From: Crocinitomicaceae bacterium
GTDB lineage: Bacteria; Bacteroidota; Bacteroidia; Flavobacteriales_D; Crocinitomicaceae
Length of the DNA: 17,164 nucleotides
NCBI GenBank assembly: GCA_027084145.1
Contig: JALWLM010000238.1
Span: forward strand, 1 to 17,164
Direction of reading: 5' to 3'
The position numbers were made by a program, and so were the translations under genes. The notes beneath the pieces are model-generated. The model saw nothing but the letters and a program-made list of their open reading frames with translations, did not search any database and had not been told where the DNA came from. This document shows, in pieces, positions 1 to 7,658 of the stretch. Numbering within the stretch: position 1 is the stretch's first letter; each line of letters opens with the position of its first letter.

Positions 1-584
1 TGACTAGCGTCTACAGTGCCGAGGGTAAATCAATACCATGCACAGTGATAGAGGCTGGTCCTTGTGTTGTAACACAAGTGAAGACACAAGACAGAGATGG
101 TTACGATGCTGTTCAACTGGGTTTTGGAGAACGTAAGGAGAAAAATACTCCTAAAGCGTTGAAAGGACACTTTGAAAAAGCAAAAACAAATCCAAAAGCT
201 AAATTAGCAGAGTTTAAAGGATTTGAAGGACTTAATCTCGGAGATGAAGTTAATGTAGACATCTTTGAAGAAGGTGAATATGTTAATGTAATTGGAAAAT
301 CCAAAGGAAAAGGCTTCCAAGGGGTTGTTAAACGTCACGGTTTTGGAGGTGTTGGTCAATCGACACACGGACAACATAACCGAATGAGAGCACCGGGTTC
401 TATTGGTGCTGCTTCTTATCCTGCAAGAGTATTTAAAGGAATGAGAATGGCTGGAAGAATGGGGAATGAAAGGGTAACAATTGAAAACTTACAAGTATTG
501 AAAGTTTTAGCAGATAAAAATCTGATTGTTGTGAAGGGAGCTGTTCCGGGACATAAAGGTTCAACCGTAATAATTGAGAAGTAA
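1..584 (+). CDS. rplC: 50S ribosomal protein L3 (uL3), 5' end missing
   Basis: Large-subunit protein that binds 23S rRNA early in assembly and reaches toward the peptidyl transferase centre. The reading frame is open from the first base: the opening 'tg' completes an ATG, followed by T-S-V-Y-S-A-E-G-K. About ten N-terminal residues therefore lie outside the window, and the GTG at 45 is an internal Val codon, not the start. The L3 signature is clear near the C-terminus (residues GSIG, ARVFKGMRMAGRMGNERVT). The Gln that PrmB methylates in E. coli L3 appears to be replaced by Ala (GSIGAASYP). The stop overlaps the rplD start by one base (TAATG), which suggests translational coupling. Identity is secure. 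Confidence 0.97.
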   Translation, partial: TSVYSAEGKSIPCTVIEAGPCVVTQVKTQDRDGYDAVQLGFGERKEKNTPKALKGHFEKAKTNPKAKLAEFKGFEGLNLGDEVNVDIFEEGEYVNVIGKSKGKGFQGVVKRHGFGGVGQSTHGQHNRMRAPGSIGAASYPARVFKGMRMAGRMGNERVTIENLQVLKVLADKNLIVVKGAVPGHKGSTVIIEK

Positions 585-1210
585 TGAAAGTGAAAGTAAC
601 AAATACAAAAGGTACAGCAACTTCGGCAGAAATAAACTTGTCGGATGATATTTTTGGAATTGAGCCGAATGATCACGCAATATATCTTGATGTTAAACAG
701 CATTTAGCAAACAAACGTCAAGGTACTCATAAAGCGAAAGAAAGAGGAGAAATTCAAGGTTCAACAAGAAAAATAAAGAAACAAAAAGGTACAGGAACTG
801 CGCGTGCAGGAAGTATTAAATCAGGAATACGTGTAGGGGGAGGAAGAATTTTCGGTCCACGTCCTAGAAACTATAGTTTTAAAGTTAATGTTAAGACTAA
901 AAGATTAGCTAGAAAGTCTGCTTTTTCTTATAAAGCAAAATCAGACCAGATTGTTGTATTGGAAGATGTGAACTTTAATAACATCAAGACAAAAGAGTTC
1001 ATCAATTTGATGAATGGATTAAAGTTAGCTAATGAAAAAGTTTTATTCATTTTAGATGAGAATAAAGATAGTGTTTATCTATCTTCTAGAAATTTAAAGA
1101 AAGTGAAAGTGGTAACTGCAGATTCTGTTAATACATTTGATGTTTTGAATGCATCAAAAGTAGTAATGACAAAGAGTGCTGTGGATGTAATAGAAAAAAT
1201 TCTAAACTAA
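584..1210 (+). CDS. rplD: 50S ribosomal protein L4 (uL4)
   Basis: Large-subunit protein lining the peptide exit tunnel; in E. coli it is also the autogenous regulator of the S10 operon. The 208-residue product is normal in length and carries the conserved basic loop KKQKGTGTARAG near residues 65-76 followed by GGGRIFGPRPRNY, the extended loop that contacts 23S rRNA. The ATG is embedded in the rplC stop (TAATG), which fixes the start and leaves no room for an independent ribosome binding site. rplW follows after 6 bp. Whether this L4 regulates its own operon cannot be judged, because the operon leader is outside the window. Confidence 0.97.
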   Translation: MKVKVTNTKGTATSAEINLSDDIFGIEPNDHAIYLDVKQHLANKRQGTHKAKERGEIQGSTRKIKKQKGTGTARAGSIKSGIRVGGGRIFGPRPRNYSFKVNVKTKRLARKSAFSYKAKSDQIVVLEDVNFNNIKTKEFINLMNGLKLANEKVLFILDENKDSVYLSSRNLKKVKVVTADSVNTFDVLNASKVVMTKSAVDVIEKILN

Positions 1211-1216
1211 TTTAGG

Positions 1217-1513
1217 ATGAAAACAATCATAAAAAAACCGATTATAACGGAAAAGGCAACGAATTTAAGTGAGGATTTAAATCAATTTTCATTTGTTGTT
1301 GATCCTAAGGCAAACAAGATAGAGATTAAAAATGCCGTAGAGAAATTGTATAACGTTGAAGTTAAAGATGTTAGAACGATGATTTATGGTGGTGGAAAAT
1401 CTTCTATCAAATACACGAACAAAGGAATCGTAGAGCAACGAAGTAAAAAATGGAAAAAAGCCATTGTTACAGTTGCGGAAGGAGAAACGATTGATTTATT
1501 TAATAACTTTTAA
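1217..1513 (+). CDS. rplW: 50S ribosomal protein L23 (uL23)
   Basis: Large-subunit protein at the rim of the exit tunnel, the docking site for trigger factor and signal recognition particle. The 98-residue product starts IIKKPIITEKATNL, the usual L23 opening, and ends with the KKAIVTV strand typical of the family. Length is normal. The start follows the rplD stop by 6 bp with only TTTAGG in front, so no convincing Shine-Dalgarno sequence is present. It sits in the standard L4-L23-L2 order of the S10 block. Confidence 0.97.
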   Translation: MKTIIKKPIITEKATNLSEDLNQFSFVVDPKANKIEIKNAVEKLYNVEVKDVRTMIYGGGKSSIKYTNKGIVEQRSKKWKKAIVTVAEGETIDLFNNF

Positions 1514-1522
1514 GCTAGAAAA

Positions 1523-2347
1523 ATGGGTCTTAAAAAATTCAAGCCGACAACACCAGGGCAAAGACATAAGATAAACAGTGATTTTTCTGAAGTAACAGCA
1601 AAAACTCCTGAAAAATCTCTTGTAGAAGGGAAAAGAAAAACCGGAGGTCGTAATAACGACGGTAGAATGACTATGCGATATATTGGGGGAGGCCATAAAC
1701 AAAAATACAGAGTCATTGACTTTAAAAGAGATAAACATGGAGTTCCTGCTACAGTTAAGTCAATAGAGTATGATCCTAACAGAACAGCAAGAATTGCATT
1801 GTTATATTATGCAGATGGAGAAAAAAGATATATCATTGCTCCAGAAGGATTAAAGGTAGGAGATAAAGTAATGGCTGGTAAAGATGCCACTCCTGATGTA
1901 GGAAATGCAATGTATTTAGCTGATATTCCTCTAGGAACAGTGATTCATAATATTGAGATGAAACCTGGTAAAGGAGGTGCTATTGCTAGAGGAGCAGGTA
2001 CTTACGCACAATTGAATGCGAGAGAAGGAAAATATGCAATCATTAAAATGCCTTCAGGTGAAACAAGAATGATTTTAACTACTTGTCTTGCAACAATCGG
2101 AGCCGTATCTAATTCAGAGCATAACCTTGTTGTTTCAGGTAAAGCAGGTCGTTCAAGATGGTTAGGTAGACGCCCTAGAGTAAGGGGAGTAGTAATGAAC
2201 CCGGTAGATCACCCAATGGGAGGAGGTGAAGGAAGAAATTCCGGAGGTCACCCAAGATCTAGAAATGGAATCCCTGCAAAAGGATATAAGACAAGAGCTA
2301 AGAAAAAATATTCAGATAAGTTTATTATCGAAAGAAGAAAAAAATAA
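1523..2347 (+). CDS. rplB: 50S ribosomal protein L2 (uL2)
   Basis: Large-subunit core protein needed for subunit association and for peptidyl transferase activity. The 274-residue product has the N-terminal OB-like part (RNNDGRMTMRYIGGGHKQKYR), the central GTVIHNIEMKPGKGG segment and the C-terminal NPVDHPMGGGEGR signature that contains the conserved His corresponding to E. coli His229. The second His of the E. coli motif (HPHGGG) is Met here (HPMGGG), a substitution I recall as usual in Bacteroidota rather than a defect. It is separated by 9 bp from rplW and 8 bp from rpsS. Confidence 0.98.
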   Translation: MGLKKFKPTTPGQRHKINSDFSEVTAKTPEKSLVEGKRKTGGRNNDGRMTMRYIGGGHKQKYRVIDFKRDKHGVPATVKSIEYDPNRTARIALLYYADGEKRYIIAPEGLKVGDKVMAGKDATPDVGNAMYLADIPLGTVIHNIEMKPGKGGAIARGAGTYAQLNAREGKYAIIKMPSGETRMILTTCLATIGAVSNSEHNLVVSGKAGRSRWLGRRPRVRGVVMNPVDHPMGGGEGRNSGGHPRSRNGIPAKGYKTRAKKKYSDKFIIERRKK

Positions 2348-2355
2348 GATAAGAT

Positions 2356-2634
2356 ATGAGTAGATCATTAAAAAAACCACCGTTTATACACTACAAGTTA
2401 TTAAAACGAGTAGATGAGGCTCAAGCGTCAGGTAAAAAAGATGTTATCAAAACATGGTCTAGAGCTAGTACAATTTCTCCGGACTTTGTAGGATTAACTT
2501 TCGCGGTGCATAATGGAAATAAATTTATACCTGTGTATGTAACGGAAAATATGGTAGGACATAAGTTGGGTGAATTTGCACCAACTAGAAATTTCCGAGG
2601 TCATGCAGGTAATAAGAAAGATAAGAAAAGATAG
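2356..2634 (+). CDS. rpsS: 30S ribosomal protein S19 (uS19)
   Basis: Small-subunit head protein that works with S13 near the A-site finger of the large subunit. The 92-residue product has the canonical start MSRSLKKPPFI and the C-terminal block VGHKLGEFAPTRNFRGHAGNKK, both diagnostic of S19. Length is normal. It is tightly packed between rplB (8 bp) and rplV (5 bp), as in the S10 block of most bacteria, so it must be translated from the long polycistronic message. Confidence 0.97.
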   Translation: MSRSLKKPPFIHYKLLKRVDEAQASGKKDVIKTWSRASTISPDFVGLTFAVHNGNKFIPVYVTENMVGHKLGEFAPTRNFRGHAGNKKDKKR

Positions 2635-2639
2635 AAATT

Positions 2640-3041
2640 ATGGGTGCTAGAAAAAGATTAATGGCAGAGAGAATTAAGGAGAATAAAAAATCAATAGCTT
2701 TTGCTAAATTGAATAACTCTCCGATTGCTCCTCGTAAAATGAAGATGGTAGCAGACTTAATTAAAGGATTAGAGGTTAATAAAGCACTAAATATTTTAGA
2801 GCATAACCCTAAAGCCGGAGCTGAAAGTCTGAGTAAACTATTACGTTCAGCAATTGCTAATTGGGAACAAAAAAATGAAGACAAAAGCATTGAAGAAACT
2901 GTTCTTTATGTAAAGTCTATTGAAGTTAGCTCTGCAGGAATGTTGAAAAGAATACAACCTGCTCCACAAGGAAGAGCGCATAGAATTAGAAAAAGGTCAA
3001 ATCATGTTACTATCGTTGTAGACGGTAAAAACGCAGAATAA
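2640..3041 (+). CDS. rplV: 50S ribosomal protein L22 (uL22)
   Basis: Large-subunit protein whose long beta hairpin lines the exit tunnel beside L4; changes in the hairpin are known to cause macrolide resistance. The 133-residue product carries SPIAPRKMKMVADLIKG near residues 27-43 and the C-terminal hairpin and strand region PAPQGRAHRIRKRSNHVTIVV. The start at 2640 gives an N-terminal extension of about 20 basic residues before the core. It lies 5 bp after rpsS and 10 bp before rpsC. Confidence 0.96.
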   Translation: MGARKRLMAERIKENKKSIAFAKLNNSPIAPRKMKMVADLIKGLEVNKALNILEHNPKAGAESLSKLLRSAIANWEQKNEDKSIEETVLYVKSIEVSSAGMLKRIQPAPQGRAHRIRKRSNHVTIVVDGKNAE

Positions 3042-3051
3042 ATTTAGATAA

Positions 3052-3753
3052 ATGGGACAAAAAACAAATCCAATAGGAAATAGATTAGGTTTCATCCAAG
3101 GATGGGAATCTAATTGGTATGGTGGACGTAATTACAGAGAAAAAATCGTTGAAGATGATAAAATCCGTAATTATTTGTATGCACGTTTGTCTAAGGCAAG
3201 CCTTTCAAAAATAATCATTGAAAGAACGTTAAAATTGATAACCGTTACTATCAATACAGCACGTCCGGGAGTGATTATTGGAAAAGGAGGTCAAGAGGTC
3301 GATAAGCTAAAAGAAGAGCTTAAAAAATTGACGAAAAAGGAAGTTCAAATCAATATTTTTGAGATTAAACGTCCTGAACTAGACGCTAAATTAGTAGCTG
3401 ATGGTATTGCTCGTCAATTGGAGGCTCGTATTTCTTTTAGAAGAGCGATCAAAATGGCGATTGCAAGTACAATGAGAATGGGAGCAGAGGGGATTAAAGT
3501 TAAAATTTCAGGTCGTTTAAACGGTGCAGAAATGGCTAGATCTGAAATGTATAAGGATGGAAGAACTCCATTACATACATTCAGAGCAGATATTGATTAT
3601 GCAGTATCTGAAGCACATACAACTTATGGTGTACTTGGAATAAAAGTATGGATATGTAAGGGTGAGGTTTACGGGAAGAGAGATCTTTCTCCAAATGTGG
3701 GAATGTCTCAAAAAGGAGGACGTAGACCGGGTATGAAGAAAAGAAGAAAATAA
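3052..3753 (+). CDS. rpsC: 30S ribosomal protein S3 (uS3)
   Basis: Small-subunit head protein at the mRNA entry channel, part of the ribosome's mRNA helicase function together with S4 and S5. The 233-residue product starts MGQKTNPIGNRLG, the usual S3 opening, and has a KH-type RNA-binding domain with the GxxG loop GKGG at about residues 77-80. The C-terminal domain is recognisable by GRLNGAEMARSE and GVKVWI-like GIKVWICKGEV. The basic tail GRRPGMKKRRK ends the protein. A short hairpin with a TTCG loop begins at the stop codon (see separate entry). Confidence 0.97.
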   Translation: MGQKTNPIGNRLGFIQGWESNWYGGRNYREKIVEDDKIRNYLYARLSKASLSKIIIERTLKLITVTINTARPGVIIGKGGQEVDKLKEELKKLTKKEVQINIFEIKRPELDAKLVADGIARQLEARISFRRAIKMAIASTMRMGAEGIKVKISGRLNGAEMARSEMYKDGRTPLHTFRADIDYAVSEAHTTYGVLGIKVWICKGEVYGKRDLSPNVGMSQKGGRRPGMKKRRK

Positions 3754-3768
3754 ATTGATTCGTCAATT
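3753..3768 (+). other. Hairpin with TTCG loop at the rpsC-rplP junction
   Basis: AATTGA (3753-3758), TTCG (3759-3762) and TCAATT (3763-3768) form a perfect 6-bp stem with a four-base loop that starts on the last base of the rpsC stop codon. There is no T-run after it, so it is not an intrinsic terminator. It occupies half of a 33-bp gap, which is long for this operon. It could be an RNA-processing or stability element, or chance in AT-rich DNA. Confidence 0.4.
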
Positions 3769-3786
3769 GAACTAAACACGTAAAAG

Positions 3787-4215
3787 ATGTTACAACCAAA
3801 AAGAACTAAATTCAGAAAGGCTCAAAAAGGAAGAAACAGGGGCTTAGCTCATAGAGGAAGCACTGTTACTTTCGGATCTTTCGGTCTAAAAACTTTAGAA
3901 CCGGGATGGATTACTTCGAGACAGATTGAAGCTGCCCGTATCGCTATCACAAGATACATGAAAAGGGAAGGTAAAGTTTGGATTAGAATTTTCCCGGACA
4001 AGCCTGTAACTTCAAAACCTGCAGAAGTAAGGATGGGTAAAGGTAAAGGTGCTCCAAGTCACTGGGTCGCTGTTGTAAGACCGGGAAGAATCATGTTTGA
4101 GTCGGATGGTGTTCCTTATCATATTGCACAAGAAGCAATGAGACTGGGAGCTCAAAAACTACCGGTAAAATGTAAATTCGTTACAAGACACGATTATATT
4201 ATACCAGGAAAATAA
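3787..4215 (+). CDS. rplP: 50S ribosomal protein L16 (uL16)
   Basis: Large-subunit protein next to the A-site tRNA elbow, added late in 50S assembly. The 142-residue product has the standard opening MLQPKRTKFRK and the family blocks EPGWITSRQIEAARIA and RMGKGKGAPSHWVAVV. Length matches the bacterial family. It follows rpsC after 33 bp that include a hairpin, and is followed by rpmC after 8 bp, the conserved L16-L29-S17 order. Confidence 0.97.
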   Translation: MLQPKRTKFRKAQKGRNRGLAHRGSTVTFGSFGLKTLEPGWITSRQIEAARIAITRYMKREGKVWIRIFPDKPVTSKPAEVRMGKGKGAPSHWVAVVRPGRIMFESDGVPYHIAQEAMRLGAQKLPVKCKFVTRHDYIIPGK

Positions 4216-4223
4216 TTAGAATT

Positions 4224-4418
4224 ATGAAAATGCAAGAAGTAAACAAAATGTCGATGGAAGACATTAAGGATAAATTGGAAACACTAACGGAGCAATTAGC
4301 TAAAATGAAATTAGCACATAAAATTACTCCATTAGAGAATCCAATTCAGATTCGAAATGTAAGAAGAGACATTGCAAGGTTGAAGACTGAGTTAAATAAC
4401 AGAAAAGTACAGGCTTAG
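4224..4418 (+). CDS. rpmC: 50S ribosomal protein L29 (uL29)
   Basis: Small two-helix large-subunit protein near the tunnel exit beside L23. The 64-residue product shows the L29 pattern: an N-terminal helix (MSMEDIKDKLETLTEQLAKM), a short turn, and IRNVRRDIARLKTELNNR. Two Met codons lie at the N-terminus (M1 and M3); the first, 8 bp after rplP, is used here but the second is equally possible. It is followed by a 31-bp gap with no structure I can support. Confidence 0.94.
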   Translation: MKMQEVNKMSMEDIKDKLETLTEQLAKMKLAHKITPLENPIQIRNVRRDIARLKTELNNRKVQA

Positions 4419-4449
4419 TCGCTTGTTTAAATTTAGAAACTAGCTTGAA

Positions 4450-4707
4450 ATGGAAAAGCGTAATTTAAGAAAAGAACGTATCGGAGTTGTTACAAGTAAC
4501 AAAATGGATAAATCGATCGTAATTGCCGTAGAAAGAAAGGTAAAACACCCTAAATATGGCAAATTCGTGAAAAAAACTTCTAAATTTGTTGCTCATGATG
4601 AAAAAAATGAGTGTAACATAGGAGATACAGTAAGAATAATGGAAACAAGACCTCTTTCTAAAACAAAGAATTGGAGGTTAGTAGAGATTATTGAACGAGC
4701 TAAATAA
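4450..4707 (+). CDS. rpsQ: 30S ribosomal protein S17 (uS17)
   Basis: Primary 16S rRNA-binding protein with an OB fold, needed early in 30S assembly. The 85-residue product opens MEKRNLRKERIGVVTSNKMDKSI and carries VERKVKHPKYGKFV and the ETRPLSKTKNWRLVEI ending that marks S17. Normal length. It lies between L29 and L14 as in the spc junction of most bacteria, with rplN 9 bp downstream. Confidence 0.97.
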   Translation: MEKRNLRKERIGVVTSNKMDKSIVIAVERKVKHPKYGKFVKKTSKFVAHDEKNECNIGDTVRIMETRPLSKTKNWRLVEIIERAK

Positions 4708-4716
4708 TTTTTAGTA

Positions 4717-5085
4717 ATGATACAACAGGAATCAAGGCTTAAAGTAGCAGACAATTCTGGAGCAAAAGAAGTATTATGTATTCGAGTACTGGGAGGTACT
4801 AAGCGAAGATATGCTTCAATTGGAGATAAAATTGTCGTTACAGTCAAAAGTGCAATGCCGTCAGGAGCTGTCAAAAAGGGACAAGTTGCCACAGCGGTAG
4901 TAGTTAGAACAAAAAAAGAAATACGTCGTCCGGATGGTTCTTACATTCGATTTGATGATAACGCTTGCGTTATTTTAAATCAAACAGGTGAGATGAGAGG
5001 AACGCGTATTTTTGGACCCGTAGCTAGAGAGCTTCGTGATGCAAATTTCATGAAAATTGTATCATTAGCTCCAGAGGTACTTTAA
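4717..5085 (+). CDS. rplN: 50S ribosomal protein L14 (uL14)
   Basis: Large-subunit protein that forms an intersubunit bridge with helix 44 of 16S rRNA. The 122-residue product begins MIQQESRLKVADNSGAKEV, the diagnostic L14 opening, and ends GPVARELRDANFMKIVSLAPEVL. Length is exactly that expected for the family. rplX starts only 3 bp after the stop, so the two are probably translationally coupled. Confidence 0.98.
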   Translation: MIQQESRLKVADNSGAKEVLCIRVLGGTKRRYASIGDKIVVTVKSAMPSGAVKKGQVATAVVVRTKKEIRRPDGSYIRFDDNACVILNQTGEMRGTRIFGPVARELRDANFMKIVSLAPEVL

Positions 5086-5088
5086 TTA

Positions 5089-5412
5089 ATGGAAGTTATG
5101 CAACAGAAATTACACATCAAAGTTGGAGACACCGTTAAAGTATTAGCGGGAGAGTCTAAAGGACAGGAAGGAAAAGTCCTTACAATTGATAGAAAAAAAA
5201 TGCGTGCAACGGTAGAAGGTGTTAACTTAGTTAAGAAACACATGAAACCAAGTGCATCTAACCCTGAAGGAGGAATTGTGGAAATGGAAGCAAGTATCCA
5301 CATTTCAAACCTTATGATAGTTCATAACGGCGTAGCTTCACGCATCGGTCGTAAAGAAAAGGATGGAAAGTTAGTACGTTATTCAAAAAAAACCGGAGAG
5401 GAAATTAAATGA
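5089..5412 (+). CDS. rplX: 50S ribosomal protein L24 (uL24)
   Basis: Assembly-initiating large-subunit protein near the tunnel exit. The 107-residue product has an N-terminal KOW motif (KVGDTVKVLAGESKGQEGKVL, about residues 11-31) and the downstream block VNLVKKHMKPS. Two ATGs are available, at 5089 and 5098 (MEVM...); the first is 3 bp after rplN and the second gives the more usual short N-terminus, so the start is uncertain by three residues. The stop overlaps the rplE start by four bases. Confidence 0.96.
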   Translation: MEVMQQKLHIKVGDTVKVLAGESKGQEGKVLTIDRKKMRATVEGVNLVKKHMKPSASNPEGGIVEMEASIHISNLMIVHNGVASRIGRKEKDGKLVRYSKKTGEEIK

Positions 5413-5963
5413 TGGAATATACACCAAGACTTCAGAAAAAGTATAGAGATGAGATTATACCATCTCTTACTGAAAAGTTCGGATACAAGACAGTAATGAG
5501 AGTACCGAAGCTTACAAAAATTGTTATTAGTCAGGGAATAGGTGATGCCGTAGCTGATAAAAAGCTTGTAGACAATGCTGTTAGTGAATTAACCATCATA
5601 GCAGGTCAAAAGGCAGTCCCGGTTGTTTCCAAAAAGGACATCTCTAACTTTAAGTTAAGAAAAGGAATGCCGATTGGAACAAAAGTGACATTGAGAGGAA
5701 ATAGAATGTATGAATTTCTTGATCGCTTATTGGCAATAGCATTACCTCGTACGCGTGACTTTAAAGGAATTAGTCCTAAAGGTTTCGATGGAAGAGGAAA
5801 TTTCAATATGGGGATTAAAGAACATATTGTATTTCCTGAAATTGACATCGATAAAGTTAACCGTATAATGGGAATGGATATTACTTTTGTAACAACAGCT
5901 AAAACGGATGAAGAAGGGAAGGCTCTTTTAGATGCTTTCGGATTCCCATTCACAAAAAAGTAA
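5409..5963 (+). CDS. rplE: 50S ribosomal protein L5 (uL5)
   Basis: Central-protuberance protein that binds 5S rRNA together with L18. The 184-residue product carries the L5 blocks PKLTKIVISQGIGDAV, RKGMPIGTKVTLRG and RTRDFKGISPKGFDGRGNFNMGI. Two adjacent start codons exist (ATGATG at 5409 and 5412); the first lies in an ATGA overlap with the rplX stop, the second directly after it. Either gives a full-length protein. rpsN follows after 5 bp. Confidence 0.97.
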   Translation: MMEYTPRLQKKYRDEIIPSLTEKFGYKTVMRVPKLTKIVISQGIGDAVADKKLVDNAVSELTIIAGQKAVPVVSKKDISNFKLRKGMPIGTKVTLRGNRMYEFLDRLLAIALPRTRDFKGISPKGFDGRGNFNMGIKEHIVFPEIDIDKVNRIMGMDITFVTTAKTDEEGKALLDAFGFPFTKK

Positions 5964-5968
5964 AAGAT

Positions 5969-6283
5969 ATGGCAAAAGAATCAATGAAAGCGCGTGAGCG
6001 CAAGAGAGAAAGGTTAGCAGCAAAATATGCTAAAAAGCGAGAAGAGCTAACTAAAATATTAAAATCAACGGATGACTCCGAAGAAATGTTGGAGAAAAAA
6101 TGGGAAGCAATGATTGCTTTACAAAAATTACCTCCAAACTCAGCTAAAATAAGAGTTCACAATAGATGTGGATTAACAGGAAGACCTAGAGGATATATGA
6201 GACAATTCGGTATCTCAAGGGTAACTTTCCGTGAAATGGCAAACTTTGGAAAAATTCCGGGTGTTAAAAAAGCAAGTTGGTAA
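5969..6283 (+). CDS. rpsN: 30S ribosomal protein S14 (uS14), zinc-free long type
   Basis: Small-subunit head protein required for late 30S assembly. The C-terminal block HNRCGLTGRPRGYMRQFGISR is S14, and no CxxC pairs are present, so this is the zinc-independent type. At 104 residues it has a middle segment of about 15 residues (around ILKSTDDSEEMLEKKWEA) that makes it closer in length to E. coli S14 (101) than to the roughly 89-residue form I recall from many flavobacteria. Start 5 bp after rplE. The identity is certain; the comparison of lengths is from memory. Confidence 0.97.
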   Translation: MAKESMKARERKRERLAAKYAKKREELTKILKSTDDSEEMLEKKWEAMIALQKLPPNSAKIRVHNRCGLTGRPRGYMRQFGISRVTFREMANFGKIPGVKKASW

Positions 6284-6302
6284 AAAGAAATATTATAAAA
6301 TT

Positions 6303-6701
6303 ATGAATACAGATCCAATAGCAGATTACCTTACACGAATTCGTAATGCCAGTGCGGCAGGATTGAAGATGGTAGAAATTCCTTCTTCAAAAATGAAGCG
6401 AGCAATAACTGAGATTCTATATGATCAAGGTTATATCAGAGCATATAAATTCGAGGAAGATGATAAGCAAGGAATCATACGTATAGCATTGAAGTATAAC
6501 CCTTCAACGAAGATTCCGGCAATTACCAAATTAGAAAGAATATCTAAACCTGGGTTGCGAAAGTATGTAGACGCTAAAGGTTTACCTAGAGTTCTTAATG
6601 GATTAGGAATTGCAATTGTTTCAACAAACAAAGGAGTGATAACAGATAAACAAGCAAGGAGAGAAAATGTAGGAGGGGAAGTTCTTTGCTATGTATATTA
6701 A
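6303..6701 (+). CDS. rpsH: 30S ribosomal protein S8 (uS8)
   Basis: 16S rRNA-binding protein; in E. coli it represses the spc operon. The start is placed at the ATG at 6303, giving MNTDPIADYLTRIRNA, the canonical S8 opening, and a 132-residue protein. The same frame stays open upstream to an ATG at 6231 inside rpsN, but that extension is only the rpsN 3' end read in another frame. The C-terminal half is clear (KPGLRKYVDAKGLPRVLNGLGIAIVST and the GGEVLCYVY ending). Gaps of 19 bp flank it on both sides. Confidence 0.97.
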   Translation: MNTDPIADYLTRIRNASAAGLKMVEIPSSKMKRAITEILYDQGYIRAYKFEEDDKQGIIRIALKYNPSTKIPAITKLERISKPGLRKYVDAKGLPRVLNGLGIAIVSTNKGVITDKQARRENVGGEVLCYVY

Positions 6702-6720
6702 TTAATTTAAGTTTAAAAAA

Positions 6721-7272
6721 ATGTCAAGAATAGGAAATAATCCAGTAACGATCCCGAGTGGGGTGGAAGTGAAAATTGACAAGGATATTGTCACTGTAAA
6801 AGGACCTAAAGGAGAGTTGACACAAAAAATAGATGATTGTGTTAAACTAACCATAGAAGACGGTCAAATTTCTTTCTCCCGCGTGTCTGACGCACCAGAT
6901 CATAGAGCAAAGCACGGTTTATACCGCTCTTTATTAAACAATATGGTTATAGGTGTTTCCGAAGGGTTTAAATTGCAATTAGAAGTGGTAGGGGTAGGAT
7001 ATAGAGCTAATGCAAATGGACAAAAATTAGAATTATCGTTAGGTTATTCTCATCCATTTGTCATGGAAATTGCAAAAGAAGTAAAGGTATCTACAGAGTC
7101 TGTAAAAGGAAAGGCACCAATTATAACATTGGAGTCTCATGACAAACAATTGGTTGGTCAAGTTGCAGCAAAGATTCGTTCACTTCGTAAGCCTGAACCT
7201 TATAAAGGAAAAGGAGTTAGATTCGTAGGTGAAGAAATTCGAAGAAAAGCAGGTAAAGCAGCTGCTAAGTAG
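6721..7272 (+). CDS. rplF: 50S ribosomal protein L6 (uL6)
   Basis: Large-subunit protein near the factor-binding site beside the sarcin-ricin loop. The 183-residue product opens MSRIGNNPVTIPSGVEV and has the two similar domains typical of L6, the second carrying LSLGYSHPFVMEI and the C-terminal signature KPEPYKGKGVRFVGEEIRRKAGK. Length is normal. It is preceded by an A-rich tract rather than a Shine-Dalgarno sequence and followed by a 26-bp gap. Confidence 0.98.
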   Translation: MSRIGNNPVTIPSGVEVKIDKDIVTVKGPKGELTQKIDDCVKLTIEDGQISFSRVSDAPDHRAKHGLYRSLLNNMVIGVSEGFKLQLEVVGVGYRANANGQKLELSLGYSHPFVMEIAKEVKVSTESVKGKAPIITLESHDKQLVGQVAAKIRSLRKPEPYKGKGVRFVGEEIRRKAGKAAAK

Positions 7273-7298
7273 AAATAATTAAAGATATCTTAAGAGTT

Positions 7299-7652
7299 AT
7301 GGCATTAAGTAAAAAAGTAGAAAGAAGAGCAAAGATTAAAAGAAGAATCAGAAAGAAAGTTTTTGGTACTTCTGAGGCGCCTCGTTTGTCTGTTTTTAGA
7401 AGCAACAAACAAATGTATGCGCAAATTATAGATGATGTAACAGGGACAACATTAGTTTCTGCATCATCTTATAAAAACAAAAAAGCAAAAGGAACAAAAA
7501 TAGAGCAAGCATCAATTGTAGGGAAAGAACTAGCGGAAAAAGCAATTAAAGCAGGGATTGAAAAGGTTGTCTTTGATAGAAATGGATACTTGTATCATGG
7601 AAGAGTAAAATCATTGGCTGACTCAGCAAGAGAAGGCGGATTAAAATTTTAA
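7299..7652 (+). CDS. rplR: 50S ribosomal protein L18 (uL18)
   Basis: 5S rRNA-binding protein of the central protuberance, partner of L5. The 117-residue product has a very basic N-terminus (RRAKIKRRIRKKVFGT), the RLSVFRSNKQMYAQIIDD block and the closing FDRNGYLYHGRVKSLADSAREGGL, all diagnostic of L18. Length fits the family. It lies in the usual L6-L18-S5 order, with rpsE 6 bp downstream. Confidence 0.97.
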   Translation: MALSKKVERRAKIKRRIRKKVFGTSEAPRLSVFRSNKQMYAQIIDDVTGTTLVSASSYKNKKAKGTKIEQASIVGKELAEKAIKAGIEKVVFDRNGYLYHGRVKSLADSAREGGLKF

Positions 7653-7658
7653 TTTGTT

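Noticed and set aside
45..47. GTG as the start of rplC
   Set aside because: The frame is open to the window edge and the upstream codons (TSVYSAEGKSIPCT) match L3, so the gene is truncated by the window and this GTG is internal.
6231..6302. Longer N-terminus for rpsH starting at an ATG inside rpsN
   Set aside because: The extra 24 residues are the rpsN 3' end read in another frame; the ATG at 6303 gives the canonical S8 opening MNTDPIADYL.
7282..7291. Perfect 10-bp palindrome AAGATATCTT before rplR
   Set aside because: Short and AT-rich, with no loop for an RNA hairpin of useful size; expected by chance in this composition.
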